From NCBI GenBank assembly GCA_937902865.1, contig CALFNJ010000676.1, forward strand, positions 1 through 19,882: a stretch of 19,882 nt of DNA. Direction: 5' to 3'. The translations under genes and the position numbers were made by a program. Below the pieces are notes generated by a model. That model was not told the DNA's origin. It worked only from the letters and a program-made list of their open reading frames with translations, and made no database searches. Source of the DNA: an uncultured Opitutaceae bacterium. Its GTDB lineage: Bacteria; Verrucomicrobiota; Verrucomicrobiia; Opitutales; Opitutaceae. Positions 7,193 to 13,943 of this stretch are shown here, piece by piece; position 1 is the stretch's first letter; each line of letters begins with the position of its first letter.

Positions 7193-7621
7193 TTATTTGC
7201 CGGTCGCCGGCGCCTTGGCTTTGGCGGCCGTGGCGTCGGTGATCACCTTGAGGTACTTGACCGGATCCTTCGTGAAATCGGCGACGCAGGACTTGCAGCA
7301 GAAGCGCACGAGCTGGTCGGGTTGGCCGGCCTCGCGGTAGATGAACTCCGGCGCGGGCCCCATGCTGCCGCCGAGCTTTTCGTCGGAGACGGCGCAGGTT
7401 TCCATCGGATAGGCGGCGCGGGCTTTCGCGAGCCACGCGGCGTCGGTCTTGGCGTCGACCGGAACGAGCTGACCGCCGGCGGTCGGCGCGGCGGCCGCCG
7501 CGCCGTGATCGTGATCATGGCCGGCATGCTCGTCGGCCGCGCGGACGGGCAGCGCGAGAGCGGCGCCGAGGGCGAATGCGGACAGAGCTTTGGTGAAGGA
7601 GACGGAGAAAAAGGATTTCAT
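7193..7621 (-). CDS. Small exported His-rich/Cys-rich metal-binding protein (YHS/TRASH-like)
   Basis: A 142-residue protein with a signal peptide (MKSFFSVSFTKALSAF...ALPVRAA, about 1-29). A His-rich stretch EHAGHDHDHG (31-40) follows. The C-terminal ~65 residues contain ETCAVSDEKLGGSMG (C76) and VRFCCKSCVADFTKDPVKYL (C108, C109, C112). The C-x(n)-FCC-x2-C pattern ending in D-P-x-K-Y resembles YHS/TRASH-like metal-binding domains, so metal storage or transfer in the periplasm is the likely role. A longer frame begins at 7705, but the extra 28 residues precede the signal peptide and look spurious, so I use the ATG at 7621 (leader TTTTCCTTTTCCC). It sits 177 nt upstream of the OMF gene, consistent with a shared copper function. 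Confidence 0.82.
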   Translation of the reverse strand: MKSFFSVSFTKALSAFALGAALALPVRAADEHAGHDHDHGAAAAAPTAGGQLVPVDAKTDAAWLAKARAAYPMETCAVSDEKLGGSMGPAPEFIYREAGQPDQLVRFCCKSCVADFTKDPVKYLKVITDATAAKAKAPATGK

Positions 7622-7739
7622 GGGAAAAGGAAAATTTGAGGGAGGAACGACTGGACTGACTTGCTGCGGGTGGGACATGAACCGGAGAAAACGCCTCGAG
7701 TTCAAACGCCCCGTTCGGACACACCACGGGCCCGGCGTC

Positions 7740-8123
7740 TCAAATCAAGCGGCTGCAATGGGCGGTGAACAGCGGCACGGCCGCCGCGGCGCCCGCGCCG
7801 ATCTGGGTCTGTTCGGGCCAGGTCGAGGTGCGGGAAAGTTTGAGGACGTCGGCGTCGTCTTGGACGAAGCAGGTTCCCTTCAACTGACGGCGGACGGCGG
7901 CCTCGCCGCGGCGGGCGGAAACCGGCGCCAGGCGAACCGAGGCTTCGACCGGACAAAGCAGCGAACCCGGCGCGGCGGGGATGGGACACGCATTGTGCTG
8001 GCAGGGGCCGCCCTTGCAGCAGCCGCACACGGCCGGCTCCTCGGGCTGCGCGGCCACGAGCGGCAGCACCGGGGCAAGCACACAGGCCCAGAGCATCAGG
8101 AGGAGGGCGGCAAGGCGGCGCAT
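7740..8123 (-). CDS. Small exported Cys-rich protein of unknown function
   Basis: A 127-residue protein with a clear signal peptide (MRRLAALLLMLWACVLAPVLPLVAA, about 1-25). The mature part starts with a dense Cys cluster, VCGCCKGGPCQHNACP (C33, C35, C36, C41, C46), followed by C57, C85 and C123; that makes eight cysteines in about 100 residues. I do not recognise the family. The cluster could bind Cu(I) or form disulfides in the periplasm. The frame is open to 8162, but ATG 8123 places the basic residues and hydrophobic core correctly for export. It lies between TonB receptor 1 and the His/Cys-rich protein on the same strand, so a metal-related role is inferred from context only. Confidence 0.68.
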   Translation of the reverse strand: MRRLAALLLMLWACVLAPVLPLVAAQPEEPAVCGCCKGGPCQHNACPIPAAPGSLLCPVEASVRLAPVSARRGEAAVRRQLKGTCFVQDDADVLKLSRTSTWPEQTQIGAGAAAAVPLFTAHCSRLI

Positions 8124-8184
8124 GGCGAGGGAGTAAGATGAAAACGAGGGGCGAAGAGGCAACCTGGAAGTCGGATTTTAAGAC

Positions 8185-8285
8185 CCAACGTTCAACGTCC
8201 AACACTCAACGTCCAACGTTCAACGCCCGATCATTGCAGGGCTCGAGTTGGACGTTCGATGTTGAACGTTGAATGTTGGATGTTC
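8185..8285. repeat. Imperfect inverted repeat rich in AACGTTCAACGTCCAAC
   Basis: The left arm (8185-8225) is built of alternating CAACGTTCAACGTCCAAC units. The right arm (8247-8285) is an imperfect reverse complement (GTTGGACGTTCGATGTTGAA...). It ends 10 nt before the stop codon of TonB receptor 1 (TGA at 8298-8296), so it occupies that gene's 3' flank. Confidence 0.82.
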
Positions 8286-8295
8286 GGTTTGGATT

Positions 8296-10614
8296 TCAGA
8301 GTCGGTATTTCAGACCGAGGAGGAACGTGCGCTGGGGGAAAGGATGGAAGAGGAAGTATTTTCGGTTGAGGAGATTGTCGGCGCCGACGTCGGCGGACCA
8401 GCGATCGTTGAGGCGGACGGTGGCGTGGGCGTCGGCGACGAACCAGGCGGCGAAGCCCTGATAAGTATTCGGGTTGATGTCGGCATCATCGAGCGTGGTG
8501 AACATCAGGCCGCTGTACCGGCCGGCGAGCGTCAGCGCCCACCGGGAGTTCGGCCGGTAGGTGAGGGTGAACGCAGCACGCCAATCAGGGATGTTCGGCA
8601 GGCGCTTCCCGATCGCGCTGCCGGCGGGCGCGGTGGCGCTGGCCTGGCCGGAGAGCGCGAGCGTGCGGGCGTCGAGCCAGGTGACACTCCCGGAAAAATC
8701 CAGGCTGCGGTCGAGGAGGTTTTCGCGCTCGAGCACCAGCTCGGCGCCGCGGGCGCGGACGTGGTCGACGTTGGAAAGATAGGAGTAGAGCGTCGGCGAA
8801 CCCGGCACGAGCGGCTGGAACTGCGAGATGATCGCGTCGTGCACGTTGTCCTGAAACAGGCTCAGCCGCGCCCGGCCGTGGTCGAAGCGGCGCTCAAATC
8901 GCAGCTCGGCGGCGAGGACGTTGTCAGGCTTCAGATTCGGATTGGGAGACGTGAACGTCGGGCCGGTCGACACGAGCTGGTACAGTTCCGACGCCGTGGC
9001 GAAGCGGTAGGCGCGGCCGAGCGACGCGGTGACGGACCAGGAAGAGCCGGTCGGCGTCCAGGCGAGAATCGCCTTGGGCGAAAAGCGGGCGGCCGCGAGC
9101 CCGGGTTGGCGCACGACGGTGGCGCCGTTGGCGTTGTAGCCATCGTAGGCGCGCCATTCCTCATAGCGAACGCCGGTGGTGAGTTTGAGCTCGGGCGTCA
9201 GCTGCCAGGCGTCCTGCGCCCAGAGCGCCTGCGTGCGTGTCTTGCCGTCGCCCTCGGTGGCGACGGTCGTGACGGGCGCGCCGCTCTGCCAGTCGGGCGT
9301 GTTGAAGGTGGGATTGGAGAGATGATAGCGATCATCGTGCGCGCCGAAGCTGACGACGTGCGTGCTGTCGGCGACGGAGCCGGAGCGCCAGAGACCCTTC
9401 AGATCGAGCGTGGCCCAGCCCGTGCCACCGAGGGAAGCGATCCGGCCGGCCGGGCTGAAACTCGTGCCGGTGGCGGACGCCGTGAGTGGCGAACGCTGAT
9501 CGTCGCGGTCCATGCGATAAAGCGAGGCGACGGCCTCGAAATCCCAGCGGCCCCTGGTGTTGGTGCGCAGCGACAGGCTGTGCGACGAGTGCTCCTGTCG
9601 TAGCACGGAAGTGCCGCTCGCGAATCCGGACTGGCCGGCGAACGTCGGCTGGCCGGCGGCATCACGGAGATAGGTGGCGACGGTGGAATCGGCGTCGTTG
9701 CGCCAGAAGCCGAACGTATAGGCGGCGCGGAGCGACGGCGTGAGCTCGTAGGCGGCCTTGAACTTGGCGTTGGCCATGCGCGTGTGCAGGAGACCGCCGG
9801 CGCCGAGGAGGTTGGCTGGCGCGCCGAGCTTGTTGTTCGCGGCATAGCCGCCGGTGGTGCCGGCGGGGAACGTGCCGCTGGTGACGAAGCTGAGCGGCTG
9901 ACTGTGGCTGTCCTGATAGTTGCCGCTGGCCCAGACCGAGAGCGCGCCGGTGCGGCCGCCGGCGGTGGCGGCGGTTTGCGCGGTGCGGTAGGTGTTGCGC
10001 GTGTCGTAGAGGCTGAAGCTCTGCCACGCCATCGTCTGCGCGAGCGAGGCTTCGGGCCTTTCGGGCAAACGCGTGGTGATCTCGACGACGGCGCCCATGG
10101 AGTTTCCGGCATAGGCGGCGGAGAAAGGGCCATACATCACGTCGATGCGCTCGATCTCGGCAGGAGCGACGATCCCCCAGCGCGGCGCGCCGAGAGTGTT
10201 GTGGTTGGCGATGAGCGCGTTGAGCGGCACGCCGTCGGCGAAGACGAGGCTGCGCGCGCTCGAGCTGACGCCCCAGGTGCGCGTGGCCAGGACCGCCTGC
10301 GTGTCGCCGGCGTTGCGCTTGCGGAGGAAAAGGCTCGGCAGGTATTTCACGGCATCCTCGGTGTCGACGACGTTGACGGTCTCGGCGATGCGGCCGGCAT
10401 CGATCGATGCGGTCGTGGGCAGCACGGGCCGCGTGAGCAGCGTGGGTGCGGGATACGCGGCGCGGCCGGCGCTGACCGCGAAGGGATCGAGCGGCGTGGG
10501 AGCGGACGCGGCGGCAGGGCTCGCGGACGCGGCCGGCGCCGGAAGCACTTGCGCGGAGAGCGAGAGTGCGGTTGCGGAGGAGAGGGAAAGGAGGAGAGAG
10601 GAGAAAATTTTCAT
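8296..10614 (-). CDS. TonB-dependent outer-membrane receptor 1
   Basis: A 772-residue receptor. The signal peptide (1-21, ending LSAQ) is followed by an Ala/Pro linker and a TonB-box-like DPFAVSA (43-49). The plug domain spans about 75-182 (NVVDTEDAVKYLPSLFLRKR, FADGVPLNALIA, IERIDVMYGPFSAAYAGNSMGAVVEITT). The remaining ~590 residues are beta-barrel and end in FLLGLKYRL. It takes up a large ligand or metal complex through the outer membrane using TonB energy; the substrate is not evident. The frame is open to 10755, but the upstream 47 residues lack export features and the ATG at 10614 begins a good signal peptide. A small exported protein gene lies upstream, and the Cys-rich and His-rich small proteins and the OMF/oxidase pair lie downstream. 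This makes copper or another transition metal the best guess. Confidence 0.9.
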   Translation of the reverse strand: MKIFSSLLLSLSSATALSLSAQVLPAPAASASPAAASAPTPLDPFAVSAGRAAYPAPTLLTRPVLPTTASIDAGRIAETVNVVDTEDAVKYLPSLFLRKRNAGDTQAVLATRTWGVSSSARSLVFADGVPLNALIANHNTLGAPRWGIVAPAEIERIDVMYGPFSAAYAGNSMGAVVEITTRLPERPEASLAQTMAWQSFSLYDTRNTYRTAQTAATAGGRTGALSVWASGNYQDSHSQPLSFVTSGTFPAGTTGGYAANNKLGAPANLLGAGGLLHTRMANAKFKAAYELTPSLRAAYTFGFWRNDADSTVATYLRDAAGQPTFAGQSGFASGTSVLRQEHSSHSLSLRTNTRGRWDFEAVASLYRMDRDDQRSPLTASATGTSFSPAGRIASLGGTGWATLDLKGLWRSGSVADSTHVVSFGAHDDRYHLSNPTFNTPDWQSGAPVTTVATEGDGKTRTQALWAQDAWQLTPELKLTTGVRYEEWRAYDGYNANGATVVRQPGLAAARFSPKAILAWTPTGSSWSVTASLGRAYRFATASELYQLVSTGPTFTSPNPNLKPDNVLAAELRFERRFDHGRARLSLFQDNVHDAIISQFQPLVPGSPTLYSYLSNVDHVRARGAELVLERENLLDRSLDFSGSVTWLDARTLALSGQASATAPAGSAIGKRLPNIPDWRAAFTLTYRPNSRWALTLAGRYSGLMFTTLDDADINPNTYQGFAAWFVADAHATVRLNDRWSADVGADNLLNRKYFLFHPFPQRTFLLGLKYRL

Positions 10615-10664
10615 GGAGCAGGATCTGGAGGAATGGCGGGAAGCACCGAACGCGCGCGGGCAGG

Positions 10665-10737
10665 CAGCGACGCGGCGAAAGCCGGATAAATCCGCCGTGC
10701 GGATAGGACGTGCACAGGAGACGCCGTGGGCGGCGTC
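10665..10737 (-). promoter_or_regulatory. Putative leader/regulatory element upstream of TonB receptor 1
   Basis: On the minus strand a 7-bp hairpin (AGACGCC / GGCGTCT, about 10738-10719) runs into GTCTCCTGTGCAC (10722-10710). After a 15-nt spacer comes CGGATTTATCCGGCT (10694-10680). Both blocks recur upstream of TonB receptor 2 (13887-13932). Here ATCCGC-acg-GCGGAT and CGGAT-tt-ATCCG are overlapping stems that cannot form together. This could be an attenuator or a protein-binding site. The function is inferred; the shared blocks and stems are seen directly. Confidence 0.4.
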
Positions 10738-10776
10738 TTCCTTTTCCTGCAACACCTTCCCTTTGAGCTACGTTAA

Positions 10777-10803
10777 GTAGGGCGGGTCTGAGACCCGCCC
10801 TAC
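10777..10803. repeat. Perfect hairpin repeat (GTAGGGCGGGTC family)
   Basis: A 12-bp perfect stem, GTAGGGCGGGTC / GACCCGCCCTAC, with a TGA loop. It starts 29 nt after the stop of the small exported protein at 10833. It belongs to the same family as the pair at 7082-7129. Confidence 0.85.
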
Positions 10804-10832
10804 GAGCAGGGAGGTGCCGGAAGCGGCGGAGC

Positions 10833-11225
10833 TTAGGCCAGCGCGCGCGGCGGCGGGCTGGGCGGGGCGCCGCGGTCCGCGCTCGACGGCGTGGACAGGG
10901 CGGGAGCGAGGCCGGCGCACTGGGGCGCGGGCGAACCGATCCAGGGAGCGACAGGTGCGCTCACGAAGAAAATCTTGCCGGTCAGTTTACCCTCCGGCGC
11001 GGGCGTGCCGTCCGGAGTCTGGTTCTGCTTCGCATCCTGGACGACGGCGCAGACCGCGCACATCTCGCCCTCGAAGGTTTTCTGCACGGCCTGCACGACG
11101 GACATCGACTGCGAATACGTCGCGATCATTCGTCCCCACGCGAAGGTCTGCGCCAGGTCCCATTGGCTCCCCGTGGCGAGCAGCCACGCGGCAAGCGTCA
11201 GGACGAGGGAGAACCGGCGGAACAT
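10833..11225 (-). CDS. Small exported protein with CxxC motif, upstream of TonB receptor 1
   Basis: A 130-residue protein. The signal peptide (MFRRFSLVLTLAAWLLATGS, about 1-20) is followed by an amphipathic region (QTFAWGRMIATYSQSMSVVQAVQKTFEGE, 26-54) and a CAVC motif (C56/C59). A middle segment (GKIFFVSAPVAPW, 83-95) and a Pro-rich tail ending PPSPPPRALA complete it. The family is not recognised. The CxxC with neighbouring Met residues (33, 41, 55) could bind a metal. The frame is open to 11291, but ATG 11225 gives the proper signal peptide. It is encoded directly upstream of TonB receptor 1, in the same relation that the 13941-14369 protein has to receptor 2. Both small proteins end in a similar PPPRA tail, which suggests related partner proteins. 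Confidence 0.72.
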   Translation of the reverse strand: MFRRFSLVLTLAAWLLATGSQWDLAQTFAWGRMIATYSQSMSVVQAVQKTFEGEMCAVCAVVQDAKQNQTPDGTPAPEGKLTGKIFFVSAPVAPWIGSPAPQCAGLAPALSTPSSADRGAPPSPPPRALA

Positions 11226-11332
11226 GACGGCGGGAACGAAAGCCACCGGTCGACCGAGAGCAAGTTCATCCCGGCCTCGGAGATTAAACACAAAGGCACG
11301 AAGGCACAGAGAAAGGCCGGCTTATGGCAGAG

Positions 11333-11436
11333 CCGAAAGGTGGAACGCGTTGTCCCTAACGCGTTGTTGGCTCCGTCGGCGATTTTTCGTGGACAGCGAT
11401 TTCAACGCGTTGGGGACAACGCGTTCCACCTTTCGG
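11333..11436. repeat. Palindromic repeat, GGTGGAACGCGTT family, copy 2
   Basis: Arms CCGAAAGGTGGAACGCGTTG and CAACGCGTTCCACCTTTCGG close a ~104-nt inverted repeat. The inner parts GTCCCTAACGCGTTG and CAACGCGTTGGGGAC also pair. The centre includes TTTTTCGTGGACAGCGATTT. It lies about 170 nt past the receptor 2 stop codon. Confidence 0.88.
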
Positions 11437-11472
11437 AGGCAGCACCCTGATTCTACATCGATCTCTCGGAGA

Positions 11473-11599
11473 TTTGGCCCACGGAACACACGGATGACAC
11501 GGAATTCAGACCTTCTGATTTCGGTGTGTTCTGTGTGTTCCGTGGGGACCTCATTCCGACGGATCGGATATTTCGTGTGCTTCGTGTTTTTCGTGGTGA
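11473..11599. repeat. Nested CACGAAAAACACG / CCCACGGAACACAC element, copy 1 (left outer arm missing)
   Basis: The inner arms CCCACGGAACACAC (11478-11491) and GTGTGTTCCGTGGG (11533-11546) flank a 41-nt core (11492-11532). The right outer arm (about 11570-11599, TTTCGTGTGCTTCGTG...) is present, but the matching left outer arm is absent. It ends 9 nt from the stop codon of TonB receptor 2. The core has the same orientation as copy 2 (15162-15334), with one visible mismatch. Confidence 0.85.
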
Positions 11600-11608
11600 A
11601 AGCTGTTT

Positions 11609-13726
11609 TTAAAATCTTCGCGTAACGCCGAGGCGGAATTGGCGGGGCTCGGCGGGGTGGAGGTGGATGTCGTCGACGGGCGCGGGTTCGCCGCGGAGCT
11701 GGGACTCGTAGTCGTAGGCGATGTCATTGCTCGCGCGGTCGAAGAGATTGAGCACGTCGAGGGCGATCTCCCAGTCCTGGTTGTGCCAGCCGAGGCGCGC
11801 GTTGAACGTGAGCGAGGACGGTCCGATGACGGAGTTGTCCTCGATCAGCGGCTGCGGGCCGAAATAGCGGCCGCGCAGCGCGAGCTTCCAGCCGTGCGGC
11901 AGGTCGGCCACGACGCCGCCGGTGATCGTCGTGTCGATCGAGTTGGGAATGTAGCGGCCGGTGTTCGGAGCGTCGCCGGCATCCTCCCGGAAACGGGCGT
12001 GCGTGAAGGCGAGGTCGCCATCGATCGCGAGCCACGTCAGCGGGCGATAGAAATTGGAAAGCTCCACACCGTAGCGCCGCGTGGGACTGCTCGGCTCGGT
12101 GGCGCCCGCGTCCCCGGCGAAGACGAGCTCGGAATCGAGATCGAGCATCCAGAGCGAGAGGGTGCTGACGAGTCCGTGGGCGGCGGCGGTGCGCACGCCG
12201 ACCTCGACGTTGCGGGCGCGGACGAGCGGCGAGGCGGGGGTGACGGCGGTGACGCCATCGGCGGGGTTGACGTGTGTGGTCACGCCGCGGGCGTCGTTGC
12301 TGTGAAAGCCATAGCCGCCGCTCACGTAGAGCTCGGTCTTGTCCCAGGGACCAAAGACGAGGCTCAGCTTCGGGCTCGCGAGGCCGGCGTCGCGCGTGCC
12401 GCTGTTGACGGGATTGTCGCTCGCAACGTCGAAGTGATAGCCATCGGCCCGCAGGCCGGCGGTGGCACGGAAGTGATCGGTGAAGGCGATCTCCTCCTTC
12501 ACGTACGCACCGATGCTGGTTTCTTTCACCGTATCGGCGCGCACGACGCCGAGCGTCTGGCGGGCCTCCGTGTGATCGAGGGCGAGATCGATGGCGTCCC
12601 CGCGCGTTTGGAGCCCGAAGGTGAACGTGGCTTTGCGTCCGTTGAGCGAGTGCGTGTCCTGGTACTCGAACGATCCGCCGAAAACCCCGCGCCGATCGTG
12701 CTGGGCGAACTGGTCGCCGTGGACCGGGTCATCGAGGAAATAGGTGAAATCGGAAAAAAGATTCAGCCGGTAGTAGAGCGCGTAGACATTCAGGCGCACG
12801 GAAGCGTCGCCCTGCTCCCGGTGCCAGTCGAACGACAGGCTCGCGCGATCGCTGTCGCCGCCGTCGGTGGGATCGATCGCACCGAACGGCGAGATCATGC
12901 CGCTGGTGATGGCGCGCTGGGGGACCTGATCGGTCGAGCGCCACTCGCCATGATAGCCGAGCAGCGTGAGCGAGGCATCGCCCGCACCCGCGGTCCAGGT
13001 GTGGCGGACAAAGCCGTTGACGCGGCGGGAGTCCTCCGCGAGGTCCCACGGGCCGTCGTCGTAGAACGCCTCGACTCCCAGCGTGGTGGCGCTGCCGTGC
13101 TGCCGCACGGTGCCAGCGACCACGGCCCGCAGGTAGTCGTAGTCGCCGACCTCCAGCTTCGCGAAATTGTGCGGCAGCGAATCGACGAGGTGGAACTGCG
13201 CCGCGCCCGCGGCGGAGAAATCGCCGTTCTCGGCGGAGTACGCGCCTTTCTCGTAGGAGATGCTCTGGACGAGCTCGGGGATGATGAAATTGAGATCGGA
13301 GTAACCCTGGCCGTGCGCGTGGCTGCGCATGTTGACCGGCAGGCCATCGACGGTGACGGCGAAATCCGTGCCGTGGTCGAGGTTGAAGCCGCGGAGGAAA
13401 TACTGGTTGGCCTTCCCGCTGCCGGAATGCTGCGTGATGACCACGCCGGGCACGACCTCGAGCAGTTCGCCGCGACGGAGGAAAGGTCGGGCCTGCAACT
13501 CCGCGGCGCCGATCACGCCCTGGGAGGCGGCCTCGGCCTCGCCGATGAGATGCGTTTCGCGTCCGTAAACCACGACCTCGCTCATCGGCGTGGCGGTGGT
13601 GTCGGGTGGAGGGGTGACGACCGTCTGGGCAAGGCCCGCGACGGGAAATGAGGCCGCCGCGAAAAGCGCGATGACGGCTCGGCTCAGAGAGTCCGACCGG
13701 GCGCGGGAAAAAGGAGAAAAGGGCAT
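11609..13726 (-). CDS. TonB-dependent outer-membrane receptor 2
   Basis: A 705-residue receptor. The signal peptide is about 1-33 (AVIALFAAASFPVAGLAQ) and a TonB-box-like MSEVVVYG lies at 48-55. The plug domain spans about 60-182 (GELLEVVPGVVITQHSGSGK, NQYFLRGFNLDHGTDFAV, TVDGLPVNMRSHAHGQGY). The beta-barrel ends QFRLGVTRRF, with the terminal aromatic residue used for barrel assembly. The His/Met cluster NMRSHAHG (132-139) in the plug apex is striking and could contact a metal ligand. The frame is open to 13783; ATG 13726 (leader TTTTGTTTTCCTTC) is chosen for the signal peptide. A small exported protein and a HupE-like permease are encoded just upstream, pointing to uptake of a metal or metal complex. 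The substrate is not proven. Confidence 0.9.
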   Translation of the reverse strand: MPFSPFSRARSDSLSRAVIALFAAASFPVAGLAQTVVTPPPDTTATPMSEVVVYGRETHLIGEAEAASQGVIGAAELQARPFLRRGELLEVVPGVVITQHSGSGKANQYFLRGFNLDHGTDFAVTVDGLPVNMRSHAHGQGYSDLNFIIPELVQSISYEKGAYSAENGDFSAAGAAQFHLVDSLPHNFAKLEVGDYDYLRAVVAGTVRQHGSATTLGVEAFYDDGPWDLAEDSRRVNGFVRHTWTAGAGDASLTLLGYHGEWRSTDQVPQRAITSGMISPFGAIDPTDGGDSDRASLSFDWHREQGDASVRLNVYALYYRLNLFSDFTYFLDDPVHGDQFAQHDRRGVFGGSFEYQDTHSLNGRKATFTFGLQTRGDAIDLALDHTEARQTLGVVRADTVKETSIGAYVKEEIAFTDHFRATAGLRADGYHFDVASDNPVNSGTRDAGLASPKLSLVFGPWDKTELYVSGGYGFHSNDARGVTTHVNPADGVTAVTPASPLVRARNVEVGVRTAAAHGLVSTLSLWMLDLDSELVFAGDAGATEPSSPTRRYGVELSNFYRPLTWLAIDGDLAFTHARFREDAGDAPNTGRYIPNSIDTTITGGVVADLPHGWKLALRGRYFGPQPLIEDNSVIGPSSLTFNARLGWHNQDWEIALDVLNLFDRASNDIAYDYESQLRGEPAPVDDIHLHPAEPRQFRLGVTRRF

Positions 13727-13836
13727 GAAGGAAAACAAAAAGGTGAACTGGAAATTCGAGGGGGGATTGCCTGCGCAGGACAAAGCCTTCGCAGCTCGCG
13801 AACAGCGCTCCGTCGGGAGGATCGTCGTCCTGGTTT

Positions 13837-13852
13837 CTCCGCGATCGCGGAG
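13837..13852. promoter_or_regulatory. Perfect 16-nt palindrome in the leader of TonB receptor 2
   Basis: CTCCGCGATCGCGGAG is a perfect dyad, flanked by CCTG (13829-13832) and CAGG (13856-13859), which extend the symmetry. It lies about 110 nt upstream of the receptor start. It could be an operator for a dimeric regulator or an RNA hairpin; there is no evidence to choose between them. Confidence 0.45.
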
Positions 13853-13886
13853 GGACAGGGATCGAGCAAAAAGCGGAGCGGAGCGC

Positions 13887-13943
13887 AGACGGCTGAATCC
13901 GGCGAATCGGCGGACCGAGGCGCGCAGGAGACAGCTGGGATCA
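13887..13943 (-). promoter_or_regulatory. Putative leader/regulatory element upstream of TonB receptor 2
   Basis: On the minus strand a small hairpin AGCTG-atcc-CAGCT contains the stop codon of the upstream small protein. It is followed directly by GTCTCCTGCGCGC (13932-13920), an 18-nt spacer and CGGATTCAGCCGTCT (13901-13887). The two blocks match those upstream of TonB receptor 1, with two or three differences each. TCCG/CGGA and CGG/CCG pairings compete, as in the other leader. Confidence 0.4.

Larger units (their letters stand above)
11226..11608. other. Non-coding gap filled with composite repeats
   Basis: This 383-nt gap between two minus-strand genes holds no credible gene. In order it contains a half copy of the ACAGAGGCACAG family (about 11285-11312), a full GGTGGAACGCGTT palindrome (11333-11436), and a CACGAAAAACACG-type element lacking its left outer arm (11473-11599). 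Three repeat families stacked end to end suggest a preferred insertion zone. Confidence 0.75.

Noticed and set aside
8269..9603. Plus-strand open frame antisense to TonB receptor 1
   Set aside because: Same reasoning: no recognisable domain, and it overlaps a complete receptor gene and a repeat.
10615..10755. N-terminal extension of TonB receptor 1 in the leader
   Set aside because: It would place 47 residues without export features before a good signal peptide, and the region matches a non-coding leader motif found at the other receptor.
10660..10760. Cobalamin riboswitch upstream of TonB receptor 1
   Set aside because: The hairpins first suggested it, but I do not find the conserved B12-box or the core boxes of that class.
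11639..13651. 670-codon plus-strand open frame antisense to TonB receptor 2
   Set aside because: Its composition (Val/Gly/Arg/Glu-rich, no motif) is typical of an antisense shadow; the minus-strand receptor is complete with signal peptide, plug and barrel end.
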